Of a stretch of 64,000 nucleotides of DNA, positions 11,813 to 24,400 are shown in pieces. A model generated the notes under the pieces. The model was not told where the DNA came from. It did no database searches and saw nothing but the letters and a program-made list of their open reading frames with translations. The DNA lies in the NCBI GenBank assembly GCA_029948255.1, contig JALIZF010001814.1, positions 496,001 to 560,000 on the forward strand. The letters run 5' to 3'. The position numbers were made by a program, and so were the translations under genes. How positions within the stretch are numbered: position 1 is the first letter of the stretch; each line of letters starts with the position of its first letter. The DNA comes from Telmatactis stephensoni (taxonomy: Eukaryota > Cnidaria > Anthozoa > Actiniaria > Isophelliidae).

Positions 11813-12224
11813 TTAGTTGCACAAACGCATAAAGAACGGAAATGAGGTCAACGGCTTCCCCAGAGGACCCAATAGCCCCGTGTCATTTTTTTTTCTCCAA
11901 CGTCGTGCAATCTAGATTACCAATAGATCACGTAGCTTGCCCATCAACAGGACACTCTTATATGAAAGGGTTTCTGTGACAGAAAGGAGAGACAAGAAAT
12001 GAGACAATAACTAATCGTTCCAGTCGTTTTCTAGCGCATCCCAAGTTCTAAATCTTTTGCTGTCTGATGTCACTGAAGATCCCCGATTTCACATGGATCT
12101 AGAAGCAGCAGTCTCCTAAGAACCAGATGGTGTAAGAACTAGCTACAAAAACAATTGAAGTGCAACGTACACTGTGTGTCTCTATCCCTGGAACAGTTGC
12201 GTGCAGCAGTTGCAGGTTTCGCCC

Positions 12225-12360
12225 CATATAAGGGAATCCAGCTCTTGGAATCTTGAATTCAGTCATTGGAATCCGGAATCCGGCTCTTGGAATCCGGAAT
12301 CTGGTATTGGAATTCGGAATCCGGTCATTTGAATCTATAAGACAGCTCTAGGAATCCGAA
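12225..12360. repeat. Degenerate tandem repeat, GGAATCCGGAATCCGG unit
   Basis: About six imperfect copies of a 20-25 base unit containing GGAATCCGG and CTCTTGGAATC lie just past the LamG stop codon. Confidence 0.7.
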
Positions 12361-12377
12361 ATCTTGGCATGTGGGGA

Positions 12378-13764
12378 TTAGATTATCAATTGAATTTTTG
12401 AACCTTTTAAACTGTTCAGTTGTTCACCACTCAACGCTTCATCGATGATGTACAAATCCATTACTGAGCCATTCAGCTGACGCTCCTGTGTGTAATTATT
12501 ATCACCAATTTGATACGTATCTGATGGCTGTTTCCATGTCCGGTTTGTTGAAAATGATGACGATCCCACTTGAAGGCCATCGATGAACAGTTTGGCCACA
12601 CCCAAAGACTGTTTCCACGTCACTGCGGCGTGGAACCATTTTTTTGCGGACAGTGGTGTGACAGCTTTTGAATCAATTTGTAAAGTAACTCCCAACGTAT
12701 CCTTTCTTCTGAACAAAAGGTACGATGAGGTACTTACAAAAATGTTGAAATGGTCGTTTTTAGGATTGTCCCAGTCATTAATTAAAGTTTGTCGATGGCT
12801 ATTGGTCTGATACTTTGCCCAGAATGCGATAGTAAAATTGATATTTCGGAGATCGACTTTGGGAATTTTGACATAGCAGTTTGATGGTCGGTTACCCCGG
12901 CTTTGCTCCCGGGGTAACGTCCTTCAACAATGGTTGGTCCACCGTGAAACCTGTAAAGTTAATTGAATGAATGAATGAATGAATGATATGAATGGATGAG
13001 TGAATAAATGAATGAACCAACGAATGAAAGCATATCTAGATAGAGAGATTAAGCATCACGTACACGGCAAACGGCAAACGGCAGAGAGGAACACGTGACC
13101 TACAATTGGTAATTGGATGCATTGCATGGGTATCTGGCATGACGTCCCACATACATACGTAATCCGTTCACATACTTACGTAATCCCTTGGTCATAGCCA
13201 TCTAAAGCCCAATGAGCAAGAATGTTGTAGCCTGGCAAATTCAAACAAGTAAATGAAATAAGGGACACGGAACTGCATGTACAGAAAGTTTCGCGGAAAA
13301 AAAGCAGAAAAAATTAACAAATTTACCAGCCGCGCTGATTAAAAGCTCGACAGGCTAGTGCATGACAGATGTCTATATATTTCCCTCATTCTATCCCATC
13401 TATGCAAAATGTAGAGATTTGAATAATAAAATCTTGGCATGTTGGGATTAGATTATCAAATAATTCATACATCGGACGTCCAATGCTAGGTTTTGAATTA
13501 TGAATGTCTGCATTTGTACTTCTATAAAGTGATATTATATGTTGCGAATAAAGTCGTAGTCTCACTCGTAGAACAAGGACGTAAATAATTAGTGATCTGA
13601 CTAGTGCTAAAACTAATTAACAAAATTAAATTCCGTAGATGATAAATGTTATATTTTAAAAGAGCAGACAAAATGTACTGGAATATACTTTGGTGCTCCA
13701 TGAAACATTCTGTTAACTACTCATGCATACTTACCATTGGTTTGAACGATAATAAATTGAAACA
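12378..13764 (-). pseudogene. LamG (concanavalin-like) domain protein, apparently frameshifted
   Basis: The main minus-strand exon 12378-12950 encodes a LamG_3-like fold: NCYVKIPKVDLRNINFTIAF, LINDWDNPKND, KKWFHAAVTWKQSLGVAKLF, IDGLQVGSSS, YQIGDNN and LNGSVMDLYIIDEALSGEQL, stop TAA at 12378. The start of the domain, ILAHWALDGYDQGI, is on exon 13180-13231 and splices in phase to FHGGPTIVEGRYPGSKAG at the 5' end of the main exon. A short hydrophobic exon 13735-13764 (FQFIIVQTNG) may end a signal peptide. Between SKAG and NCYVKIP the frame changes by one base, so as read the gene is broken. A 10-bp inverted repeat lies at the break. A sequencing error or unseen splice could rescue it. LamG proteins are usually secreted or cell-surface glycan or matrix binders. 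Confidence 0.6.
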
Positions 13765-14619
13765 CTGCAAACAGCTAGATAAGGGGAAAAAGGTCCAAAC
13801 TTAGAAAATTGCATAATATTTGAAGCATCAAACTAGGTGAAATAAAGTATCTATACTTTTGCTCTTACTTTAAAGAAAACGACTGGGCAGTACTCCATTT
13901 CTTTCTATCTTGAAAAAGTGTCCAAAAAATTGACGTGGCACAGGAGCCGTGCAGTTTCTACAATAACATTTGACGTCTGTGTGACCGTCTTGTCGCATTT
14001 CACCTTGTCTCCTACTGTGGTATTTTTCAATTCTGCTATAAGAGTGGTTAAGTCGCGAATGACAATAATGGCAAGTGAATTCTCAAAATGTAAATGACGC
14101 AGGTGCAAAAAACACCCCTGTGGCCTGAAAGGGAATCATACCCAACATGATGAAAAGGTGATATTTTAATCTTTATGTAGTACAGTGACTAAACGCTTAA
14201 ATTTGATGGATAACAGCATCATATATATTTCTCAGCTTGAGAAATGCTAAAACCAGTGTAGTTATAATGAAACAAACAAAAGAACGAACATAACAAAACC
14301 TTTGTTTACTAATGTCTAATCAGTTCAATTATTTAGTATGGATTATCTTGTCTCACATTCAAGTAGCTTTTTTGTAATCGCAAATATTCATCAGATCTAG
14401 AGACAAACGAAAACATCTGGCTCATTTTAGGCTCTTGACAATTTTATTATATAGACCCGAGTGTTTTTCTGGGAAATACGCCACTAGTAAATTTCGTACG
14501 AGACTACATCCGGGATACGAGTGACATATTTTCCATATCCTCCAGTTACCAGTCAAGATATCGATGACGTCAGTTCCTCAGGTCTTTTTTTTTTTTTTTT
14601 TTTTTGGCGCTCTTTCGGC
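13765..14619. other. No supported gene
   Basis: Only short chance reading frames, including a 67-codon minus frame at 13905-14108 without recognisable domains. It may include the 5' end of the LamG gene, whose first exon I could not place. Confidence 0.4.
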
Positions 14620-14714
14620 TAGCCTCCTACGCAGGCGTTTTTATTTAGTCTCCATCCAGTAAAATTAGTCTCGGTCCAGTAAATTGGACTAAAAACGCCT
14701 GCCGTAGGAGGCTA
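14620..14714. mobile_element. Small MITE, TAGCCTCCTACGCAGGCG ends
   Basis: TAGCCTCCTACGCAGGCGTT and its inverse, with one extra C, flank a core holding two GTCCAGTAAA-like repeats. A T-run at about 14585-14605 precedes it. No gene was seen from here to the TICRR promoter. Confidence 0.7.
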
Positions 14715-15327
14715 TTTTTCGACGCGTTCATTGCCAAACTCCAGTCGCATGTTAAATAAACATTCTGCGAGGAACAAGAACTGAAAAACACTGACGCCAA
14801 AAACTCAATATGACTTGTAAAACATTCAATGCATTCCTTGCAGGTGAAGCTAAGTGAAGACGGAGATTGAGAAAATTCCTCCAAACGAGCTACAAGAACT
14901 AGCTAGTCGATCAGCTTTGCAGAAGCAAGTAGCTTTCAATGTCGGTGGTTTAGTTCGATTCAGTTTCAGTTAAAGTTTGTATAAAATCGGTAAAAGCTTT
15001 AAAATTACAAGTGTTCAGGCACATGTAAAGAAAACAAAACATTTTTGCAACAAAAGAAAGTTTTGAAGCTGTTATTTTTGTATATTTTTGTGCGTTTCTA
15101 TATAATAAAAAGAAAATTACACGTTGGCTTGGAGATATGAAATTTATCTTCACGCCACCGTGTAATATCCTCTATATTACAATAACAGTGAAAATGTTGT
15201 CTCAGATTCATGTTATCAAAAATACTTACATAATACAATTTTTTTAATTTCACGTAATTTTTTTTTATTCCAGAATTCAGCAGTCCTGGATTCCATTCAA
15301 TTTCTAAATTTCCAAATTTCCAATTCA

Positions 15328-15373
15328 TCACGTGACTTCTTGGCGCGAAAATTCTATTTGCGACGGCCATCTT
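15328..15373 (+). promoter_or_regulatory. TICRR promoter: E-box, E2F-like and YY1-like sites
   Basis: Within 46 bases lie TCACGTGAC (15328-15336), TTGGCGCGAAAA (15340-15351) and GCCATCTT (15366-15373, the inverse of AAGATGGC). These fit E-box, E2F and YY1 consensus sequences. The ATG follows 60 bases later. E2F control would suit a gene needed at the G1/S transition; binding is inferred from sequence only. Confidence 0.6.
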
Positions 15374-15433
15374 GAATATGAAGTCTTAAAAATGTCTCTT
15401 CGTTTTAAATTATCCTTGCCTTCTTTCTGAATT

Positions 15434-18400
15434 ATGTCCGAGAAAAGCTCACACGGGGAAAGATTACAAGTAGTTTTCTTGATAGACGAAAATGTAACGA
15501 CTATTTTTGATGGAGTTTCTTGCGATGAAGCGTCGAAAAGCCTTTCTTTGTGTATCCTGAGAGTACTTTCGTATTTCAACGAACATCGAATTCAAAATTC
15601 TTCAAGTTTATTCTGGGGTTTTAAGTTCTACAACTCAAGTTCTTTGACTCATAGATATGAAAGACACAACTTTAAGGACTTTTGCGTTTCAGAGTTTGAG
15701 AGCTTTGAGAAAAATCTCTACTCTCGCTTCAAGGAAACTTGGAGAGCTGTTGAACAACAAAACGATACGACCATTGCAACATCGTCCAAGATACCCGCTG
15801 CAAAATGCCTAACTTGTGCTTTGACAGACCTCGTACACGATTTCCAATGGGAAACAAATGATATAAATTCGCCATTACGTACAACTCGTCGCTCAAATCC
15901 AACTCGTCCACAAAAAAGAAATGTTGTGTTTTTGTTAACATCGTGTCCGAAAAGTTACCAAAGTTTAGAGGAATTTATGGGTAAAGATGTTAAAAATTTG
16001 GAGGAATTTCAAAGTCGAATTATGTCACAAGCATTGTTTAGGGAATTTGTGGATATTTATGGGATCAATTTGTATTGGATAGATACAAACTACAACAGTA
16101 ATCCACTGGTAAGCAGTACATATTCAAGACATGTAGCTGACAGTACATGTAATTCACAAACTGTAGCTGTATTTTGCAAGCTTGCTGAGGATTCAATATT
16201 TACCTAGATTTGGTAGCTTCCTTGGCTGTCCCCCAGTCCCTTGCATCAGTCCTTAGTTGAAATGAGGACTGTTTAATGACATAAGTAAATTAAATAAGGA
16301 GTAACTTCAGAATGCCTGTCCACCATAATGTATTCTAGAGCAGAACTCTTTGAAAATGATGCAAGAATACAAAAGCTTCTATTGTTATTCAAAAAAGTGG
16401 CTGGGTGTTCTGAAGTTAAGCATTATCTAAAGTTTCCCAATCATACGAAAATCACTCTAGTTATGTAGAGAAAAAAATTACCTTATCTTTTTACAGGACA
16501 AGGATGTCATTTTATTGGTTAATCAATTTCTTCAAATGCTGCAAGGTGTGGTTATCCCAATGCAAGCGCTAGTACACCTTGAAGGCTATCACACTTCAAT
16601 AGGCCAAAACATTCCTAATGGACCAACAGTCCCAGTCATATCTGTTTTAGATCACTACATAAAGTTTACAAAGAAATTAGATACTATCACTTGTCAACCA
16701 AGTTTAAAAGCTTTGAATTTACCAGTGAGTGATGATAAAAACTGTGTTACAAGGAAATGGATTGGTTGGCTTTGCTCTAAAGGTAAGTTCTTGGAGAGGC
16801 AGCATGGTTGAGTTATTAGTGTTGGTCTCATATTCCAGTGGTCCAGAGTTCAAGTCCCACCTGGCCACTAGCTAAGACTGAAATTTGTTCTTGGTGGTCT
16901 GTAGTTCAAATTCAGCTTCTAATTAACTATGCTTGTAAATAGCCAACTGGTTTGCCTCCTGACGGTTGGGATTCTTCTTTTTGCCAATATTGTGTATGTA
17001 GTTCATGATTCCAGTTGTAATCCACCATCAAGCTTTGAGGCCAGGGTGGTGGTATATAATTCCTCATGATTATCTTCATCATTAAAAATACACTGTGAAT
17101 AAGTGGTGAAAACTCAGCTGGCGAGTCCATTTATTTATGGGTGCACTTGACAGTTTTAAGGGCCAAGACAAAAGAATGAGAGAAATTATAGTTGTACTCA
17201 ACACTCATGCCAGAATTAAAGTGCCTCTGACCTGATGGGAAAATTTCAATAACAATAATTACACTCCATGGAAACAGTTGACTGGTGCAATGTTTCCTCA
17301 TGAGCTCTATACTTGTGAGTTATCAAGGATTTATGCTAATTAGATGACATCTACCCAGGAATTTTCAATATTTGTTTTATGCTTTAGAAGAACACTCAAG
17401 AAATCCTTTGTACAAACAAAATAGAACAGTATTTTGTTAAAAGATGTTTCATTTGACACCAATTTGTATATATATTAAATGATTTTTGGGTAGATGTCAT
17501 TAATTAGCATATGGCAAGTTTAAACCCTTGTAACTCACCAGCACTATGTTCAAACCAAGAAAATTGTTCTAGTCATATGTACACATAATATTGAATGGAT
17601 ACTGTTAATTTGAAGTTAGGGGTCATGGAGACGTTAAGTGTAAATAGTTGGTAAAACTGTGTGTATCATCATACATGTACAATCAATCCTGTAGCTTATT
17701 GTTTAATATTATTTTATTTTTCAGATGTACAACCAAGAGTTCATTGTACTCTGCAATTACATCCAATGTTTTCAACAATTTCCTCATTGGAAGGCATAGC
17801 CTCTAAACCTCAAGAGAACTCATCTCTCACTTTAACACATAAAATATCAAAGAATGATGGTGACAGTATGGTCAAATGTCACGAAATCCATACCTCAGAG
17901 TCACACAATCCTACATCTAGTGACAGTGAGGTTGATTCAAAAAATTGTCCCAATCTGTTCTGGATTAAGGGTGTAATCAGGAGAGAGAAAGTCTGTCCTA
18001 CATGGCTACATATACATAAAGTATATTCTTGTGTTGCTATGGTAACAGAAGAGCAACAAATGAACAAGGAGTCAGCATTATCAGGGTGGTTTCAAAGGCT
18101 TTTGCTGTTTTTATCCAAACAGAATCTATTACTGGTAGGTGACAATGTTCTGCATGTATGTGAAGCGTTAATATAATCAGTGTTTCCTGGAGATTTTTAA
18201 GAATGTACATGTACTGTAGCTCCAAATTGAAAGTGGCCAGCACTTGCTAATTGAGTTGGCCACTGAATTATTATTGAATTATTATATAGTGCTAATGTAT
18301 TGAATAATGATAAGTCATTTATTGAGGCATTGACTTCTAAGCAGTGAGGATTTTTTACCTTTTCAAGAAGTGACTCTTTCTTTCATAGCAGGCACTGTGA

Positions 18401-21400
18401 AAGTTGAAATGTTAATTTCATTGTTTTTCTATTTACAGGTCATTGAAATGAAAGATCCTTTATGTAACACACCAGTGACTTCTGTTCTACAGCCTCTTAC
18501 CTCAATCTGTGGCATCATCAGTGTAATTAATACTGACAGACTTGTTGTAATAGAAAAACTACTTCTATGGAAACAGGGGCAGCAATTAGAGGAAAGCTTC
18601 CAAAATGAGAATGTACAGGTTACAGATATAACAGATCTGGAAATTCCTCTTAAGGATGAATGGAGTTCAAGAGTACCATCAACAGTGGAAATCCATTCTT
18701 CTTTACCAGTGGTAGACTCTTCAGGTAACAAAAATATTCTCTTGAAATAAATTATTAATATTAATTTGTTGAACATTTAAATCTTTAAATACATGTATTA
18801 AACAGTATACAGTGTAATGAATTGTTCAATGAGTATCAATTCCAAATTACTTGTACCTGAGGCTGTGAATAGGCTTTGGGGACAGGCTTTCTTTCCCCTT
18901 TCCCCCTCGCCCAGCTCCTTTCCTTCCTCCTCCTTCTCCTCTCTCCCCTCCCTCACTCCCTTCCCATAGCTTGTTCGCATGTCAGTTTTTACAACACTAT
19001 TTCCTTTCTTTACTTATCCTCTATTTTAATTGCTTGTAGCATGTGATGAGTCCGCAAAGCATTTTTCACTGCAAGATCTCAATAGCTGGTCTCTTGGTTT
19101 AGCATGCCTTCAGCAGGGACCACAAATTATGGAACCAAAATCTCAAGAGGAAAGGTAATCTTTGCCTGCTACATGTAATCTTCCATCTAAATACTTAGTG
19201 TGTTAACACATTATCTGATAGCAAGGGTGTTTTGGATGACATTGATTGTTTCTTTGTATTTATTACAGTGAAGAAACTATAAATAATGAGAGTTCTCTAA
19301 TCAGAAAGCTCAAAGATCTTTACAGCCAAAAGAAAACCAATCAATCTAGAGTAAAGACACCACAAAAACAACTCAAGCAAGGATCAAAGAAGAGCTCTAA
19401 AAAGAAACAATCTAAACCCACAAAACAGGTTGACAAGAATGATTTCATTCCAAAGACAAAGTATGTTATTCATGTATTTTTCATTTATACAGTATGGTAC
19501 ACATAAAAAAAAACCATTGTGTATTAACTTCATACATGTAGGTAAATAGTGAACAATCTGCACCGTGCGGTAAGTGGTCGGTAACTTTGTTCATTGACCA
19601 CTTACCGTTACCTTAGCATTACTTTACCATTAGCTTATCGTTACCTTGCTGTTATCTCACGCCGTTATCTTACCGACCAGAGACTAAAACCGGTTATTTA
19701 TTTCACCTGTATGTGATAGGCACATGCAGCTTTATTATGTTTGAACTTTTAAAATATCAACTGCATGCACTTTATATTAGTTAGTTAGATACATGACCCC
19801 ATAAGCACTTAGCTTTAATTCTTATTGTGTCAAAATAAAATTGATGTACATGTATGTATGTAATACCTAACCCTATAGTGATGGAGTGTACAACCTGTAA
19901 CAACATACACTGTAGAGTACAGTGTACTTGCCACTTCAAAACAACACAGGAGTCTACATTTGTATAACATTGGGGTGAACAGTTACATATGCTAGATTAA
20001 TGAGCTGTTTTCCTCCTTTTTCCATTTCTTACAGGGCTGTTGCTGTGGAATCTTGTAGTGATAACAAGGAAGAAAAACCAGAGCAAGACAAAATTCAAGA
20101 GCTGTTGGACAATTTAGAACTAAATGGTAAATTATTAAAATGGATAGCATGAGAAGTGGCTGAGTTCAGCATGTTAGGCCTAGTTCAAACGTCGCATCTC
20201 ACATGTGCTAAATTCAATGCAAATGAGATGATAATGAGTAGAAACGAAAGGTTTGACTAATTTGCATTGAATTCGACACATGTGAGATGCGAAGTTTGAA
20301 CTAGGCCTTAGAATAAGCTATAACTGTTTATACTTCGTGTGTGTCTTTGCAGATGAAGCAGATTTGATAACTTTCTTGAAAGATGTATACAGTCAAGCAG
20401 TGTCACAGGTAAAGTATATTATTTTTGTGTATAGCATTTGTGACAAAGATGAGATTATAGAGAACAGGCCTGATATAAATTTCTATGTTTTAGATGGATG
20501 GTCTTATTGATTTCATTGATAAAACAACAGCTGTAATTGAATGGTATAGTAAAAACAAGAATCAAGACCAAAGCAAGGTAATCCTACTATTCAAAAATAT
20601 TGATTCTTCTTTCTCCCCCCTTTATTTATTTATTTTTTAATTTATTTTCTCCTCTTCTTCGTTTCTTTTATTGTTATCATTGTATTTAAATTGGGTAGCC
20701 TGTTCAGGTCTTCCCCATAACTGTTTGTAAGTTGTGGAAACTATTAAAGTAAAGTAAAGTACAGCAAAGTTCAGACTGTTTTACACAGATACGAAAACTG
20801 CTCTTTTGTATCCAAATGGCTGATAACACTTCAACTCCCATTTATCCATCTCGTGGCACATAACCACCAAAATCCTTAATTTGTACTTTTTGATCCATCT
20901 ACTCACAAACTGAACTCTTTTTTGTTCTCTACAGGGTTCATTGGAGGAGATACTTACAGACCATCTAATGCTTGATAATTTAACAATACGAGATAAACAT
21001 GAAGGAAGTGCAGACTCCAAAGAACATAAGTTAACAGAGTAAGTAAATAAAAATACTTTGAACAATCTCAGCAAGCTTGATGGTCACTTGAAAACCCCAC
21101 TTATTATAGGAGCAAGTGTAACTAGCTAAGTTAGTAGTGCGCAGCACCGGGTTTGAGAGAGGGGATAAAGAGCACACCATTGGGCCCGCAGTAATTGGTC
21201 ACGCTGTTGCGGACGCCCTGCCATATACTTATTTGTGCATGTAAGCAATTTCATGGCGAAGTTAATAAAATAAAATTGTCTTCCTGGTAGACCAGCTTTG
21301 TGGTGAAGGAACTACCGACATTAAGTAATGGTGCTTTGACCTTTTTACACTTCACTAGCGAGGGAAATTCAAATTCCATATTATCCAGGCGTATTGTTAA

Positions 21401-24400
21401 AATAATGTTGGTGTACTTTATTCTTCAGGTATCAGATTCAAGTCTTGCTTAGACTTGAGCTAGCTGCATCCAAGGCTGATCCACAAACCAATATGACGAC
21501 TCTTGTCGATGAGGTAACATTGGTTGTACATTGATATACAAAAAACGTTATCGCGGTTCAAAGCAACAAGAGTCAAACAAACACCAAAATGAGTGCTTGT
21601 TTTGTGCTGGTAATGTATTCATATCAGAAAGAATTGAGTGCGATATACTAACAAGAACGTGAAAATGCTCACATTTGGTAATTATATCTGATTTCAATAC
21701 TTCATCAGAACAAAACCAGCATTCAATTCGATCTGTCTGTCTGTAATTTCATCCTGGTGATAGTTTGCTAACTTTATATATATATATTTTTTCAGGTTGT
21801 TGTAATGTTAAGATCCATTTCTTTCGTCAAGGATCCAGGATTCTTGAGAGATTTTCTTCGGGAAATGATACTCCCAAGGTACAACAATTATAGATTTCCA
21901 TTCATTTCTTATTGCATCTTTATACATCAACGCATCCCTAGTTCACTAGTTCACTCGCTAGTTTCTATTAGTACACAAGGCTTCTTTAATTATTGGCAAT
22001 TTTCTTTTAGATACGTGGATCAAATCCCATCTTTCCTTTGTGAAATCTACGAAGGCTTGATGCAAGATCTTCCACCCGAACTTTTATCCCCTTCAAAACA
22101 AAACGAGGAGGAATCACCTTTGAAACGAAGTCATTTAGCGTCTGTACTCAAACCAGAATCTGACCAACCAAGGTACGGGCTTGATAAGGATGTATTATTA
22201 ATTATTTCTTAATTAATTTTATATAATAATTGGTATATTACGCGCGCTCTGATTGTGGGTCGAGAACCGTGTGTGATTACATATACACGCATAGATGACG
22301 TCATGGAATCTTATGCACGCTCTGATTTGTAGAAATATTTCGATGAATATTATATAAAACAAAATTCCATTTTTCCATGGGTCTGTACTCTAATAGAAGA
22401 TGAAGATAAATGAAGATAAATTTTTTTATAAATGTATTTAGATTATATTAGATCGAGGGCCACAAGTTTACTAGTGTTATACACTATTTAGTGCTCCCCT
22501 CAGTAAATAAAGTTGTTATTATTATTATTATGTCAAAATGTGGTAAGAGCAACAGCCACGCCACTCGACTTCGTCTTGAAGTCGAACAAGATCCAGTCAG
22601 TCAATTGTCTGTTGAGCTCTGTCTCCTTTGAATGACTTGCAGGAGTGAAAGTAGCAGTCGTCCCTTGACAAGACATCGTAGTATCGCTGCCATGCCTATG
22701 GGGGGTAAAAGACGAGAGATAGTTATCCCTGGCAAAGCGAATTTGAAAACCAAGACAAAACATACTCAAAAACCAACTCTATCATCATCCGTTCAGCGAA
22801 AAAGGTAACACACTATAAATACAAACTTGATTTAGTAAGTCCAACTTACTAAATCAATGATGAATTTATCCTGTCTTTCAGCTTGAATGACAGGCGTGGC
22901 CTTCAGTTTTCAGTAAGTTTGTGGGACTTTTTCACGTCTGCTGAACATTGAACATATCGTAATTTGTTTAATATGTGATATAACTTTTTAACGAAAACAA
23001 AATTTGTATGGATTTTTTATTTTACAACGTCGATGTCAAGCAAACAAAAACACGTAGTAATTTATGATAAAAATCCGACTTGCTTCAAAGCTTTTCGTTG
23101 GATAATAACATTCGACCATTCGAATTCCTGAACAGTCGATATCCTTATCCTTATGAAGATTCTTGAGCTTTCAACAGATACGATTCTTGTTATCCTTTCA
23201 TTGCGTTCATGTAATTTGATTTCGAGAAGGATGAGTAGTAATCCCCTCCTTTTAGGTGGCCCTCATCGTACCATGAGATGGGTTGACCATATAAAGGAAA
23301 TATCGTATGTTTTTCCGTCCTAGAAGCGCTCAACATAAACCTAAGGTCCAAAAAACTCCCGTCAAAAAAGTTCGTAGAAACTTGTTCACGGAAGGAGGCG
23401 AAGGGAAGGAAGAAGGAGATGGCCAGAAAAAGGTCAAATTGAAAGTGACTTCGATTTTTGCCAAGGAAGAACGTCTCCAAAAGCACAAGGGAAGTAAGAG
23501 ACGTCATTCTGTTGCTGTTCCTAAAGTAGTCCTTGAGACACCTAGCAGAAAACAACTTCATAATGCATTGTGGCACAAACAGCATCGAGCAAGGTTTGTC
23601 TAACACCTATCTTTACATCTTTAGGTTTTATTAATAATATCTGCTAATTCATGATTATTTATAATTTTTGGATATGTACAGGAAGCGAGCAAGCACAGCT
23701 ACAGAGGATCTGAATGTCGTCAAAGAATCCCCCTTGAAGAACATCACTGAAGGTGAAATTAAGATAGGAATGAGAAATTATCATAAGTAAACTGTATTAG
23801 TAAAACACAAGGTTTTGATCCGGGAATATGACTAGTTTGTTTTTGAGTGACATTTGGATAAGGGTTTGATGATATTAGAAAGCAGCCTGAGCGGTTTTCT
23901 CATAACTCAAAGTGACTCATTACTCTATTTACAGGCGAAAAATTTCCTCGGCGTAGTCCTCGAAGACATCCTGGTTCCGTTTTCCAAAGGAGTAAATCAT
24001 TCTACGGTCAGAATCCGCAGTCTTGCCCACTTGTACGAACAAAATCATTTTCTGTCGCTATACAACCGGAATCACCAATACCAAAGCTTAACTTAAATAC
24101 TGAAGGTGAAAGCAGTGGAGCCAAGTCGATAGATGACAATACTGACACTACAGCATCAAACACCCCAACCAAAAATGCCAAAATGATCGTGAAAGAATCC
24201 CCAATTCGTTTTACTCCACGAAAAAGAAGCCGCTTTTCTTTGCACAATTTGTTAACTACCACAGAAGCTTCACATTCCAGAAATAAGAAATCCAAAGCGT
24301 TGACCCCAAAGAAAGAAGAAGTACCAGTAAGATCATCACCACGACTGTTTAAAAAGCGATCATTTTCCTGTATTGGGTTCTCAAATTCCTCTCGATCGGA

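Noticed and set aside
13905..14108. 67-codon minus frame upstream of the LamG exons
   Set aside because: Considered as its 5' exon, but no signal peptide, no suitable splice phase and no known domain.
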